Shown here: positions 63,788 through 64,000 of the stretch, piece by piece | How positions within the stretch are numbered: position 1 is the stretch's first letter | Layout of the letters: the number at the start of each line of letters is the position of its first letter | Assembly (NCBI RefSeq): GCF_905220565.1 | Contig: NC_059423.1 | Location: 1,918,001-1,982,000 of the forward strand | Length of the DNA stretch: 64,000 nucleotides | Direction: 5' to 3' | Origin: Melitaea cinxia | Lineage: Eukaryota > Arthropoda > Insecta > Lepidoptera > Nymphalidae | Program-made: the position numbers and the translations under genes | Notes under the pieces: model-generated | Databases searched by the model: none | Seen by the model: the letters and a program-made list of their open reading frames with translations, nothing else | Told to the model about the DNA's origin: nothing

Positions 63788-64000
63788 ATCGATCGATCGA
63801 TGTCAGTTACTTTCCTGATAGATTTGATCCTAGCATTAGATCCTCGGTCAAGTCTGGGTGCAAATACATTTGTATATTTAAAGCCGATGTGCGCACATTA
63901 CGGAAAGTACGTCTGGATGAATTACAATTAAGTCTTCTAAATTTTACTTTAAAAAACTTAATTCTTTTCCAGTTATTATATTTTAGGATATTGTGTACAA

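Larger units (their letters stand above)
57750..64000. repeat. Tandem segmental duplication unit E (cut by the window end)
   Basis: Starts at the same landmark as the other units. It holds a non-coding flank (57750-59143) nearly identical to unit D and exons 5-3 of gene E. Unit-specific insertions are at 60894-61230 and 62432-63611. The shared 19-base-TIR MITE begins at 63994. Whether the Jockey LINE is present cannot be seen. Confidence 0.75.

Overview
The window is insect nuclear DNA, almost certainly from a moth or butterfly. It is AT-rich and intron-containing, and it is packed with repeat types I associate with Lepidoptera: tRNA-derived SINEs, an RTE-clade LINE ending in a few bases after the stop codon, Jockey-like LINEs, and Helitron-like elements ending in a hairpin plus CTAG|T. 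Species cannot be told from the sequence. All family names come from recognition by eye; no search was run.

Layout. At 428-547 (+) is the last coding exon of a glia maturation factor (GMF) gene whose earlier exons lie left of the window. From 5.2 kb to the right edge everything host-coding lies on the minus strand and belongs to one family: arylalkylamine N-acetyltransferase-like (aaNAT, GNAT fold) genes of five coding exons with identical intron phases. Gene A (5193-12842) is a diverged copy. Genes B (21889-29262), C (36511-40598), D (47213-51953) and E (59144 to beyond 64000) are close copies lying in tandem segmental duplication units that begin near 19466, 35104, 45833 and 57750. The shared unit core is about 8 kb. 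Each unit is enlarged by its own insertions, so the sister units act as empty-site controls.

Unit-specific insertions: B carries an intact RTE-type LINE (24160-27377, 18-bp target duplication) and a 0.4-kb MITE; C carries a P-element-superfamily transposon with a THAP exon (40867-43278, perfect 8-bp target duplication) and a Helitron-like element; D carries a GAAGTCGGT-family element; E carries a 5'-truncated LINE and a 337-bp A-tailed insertion. A Jockey-like LINE is present at the same site in B and D but absent from C, so the units were probably reshuffled by unequal exchange or gene conversion. Between genes A and B lie a deleted pogo-like transposon with 23-bp inverted repeats and TA flanks (15844-17490), a nearly complete tRNA-derived SINE and an internally deleted RTE copy.

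The aaNAT proteins would be cytosolic enzymes of about 241-242 residues that acetylate arylalkylamines (dopamine, octopamine, serotonin or similar) from acetyl-CoA. All carry the DEP catalytic motif. The glycine-rich CoA loop is unusual (RGxNIG, with a further Gly to Ser change in gene D), and genes B-E share a weak splice donor after exon 3. Substrate and activity are therefore open.
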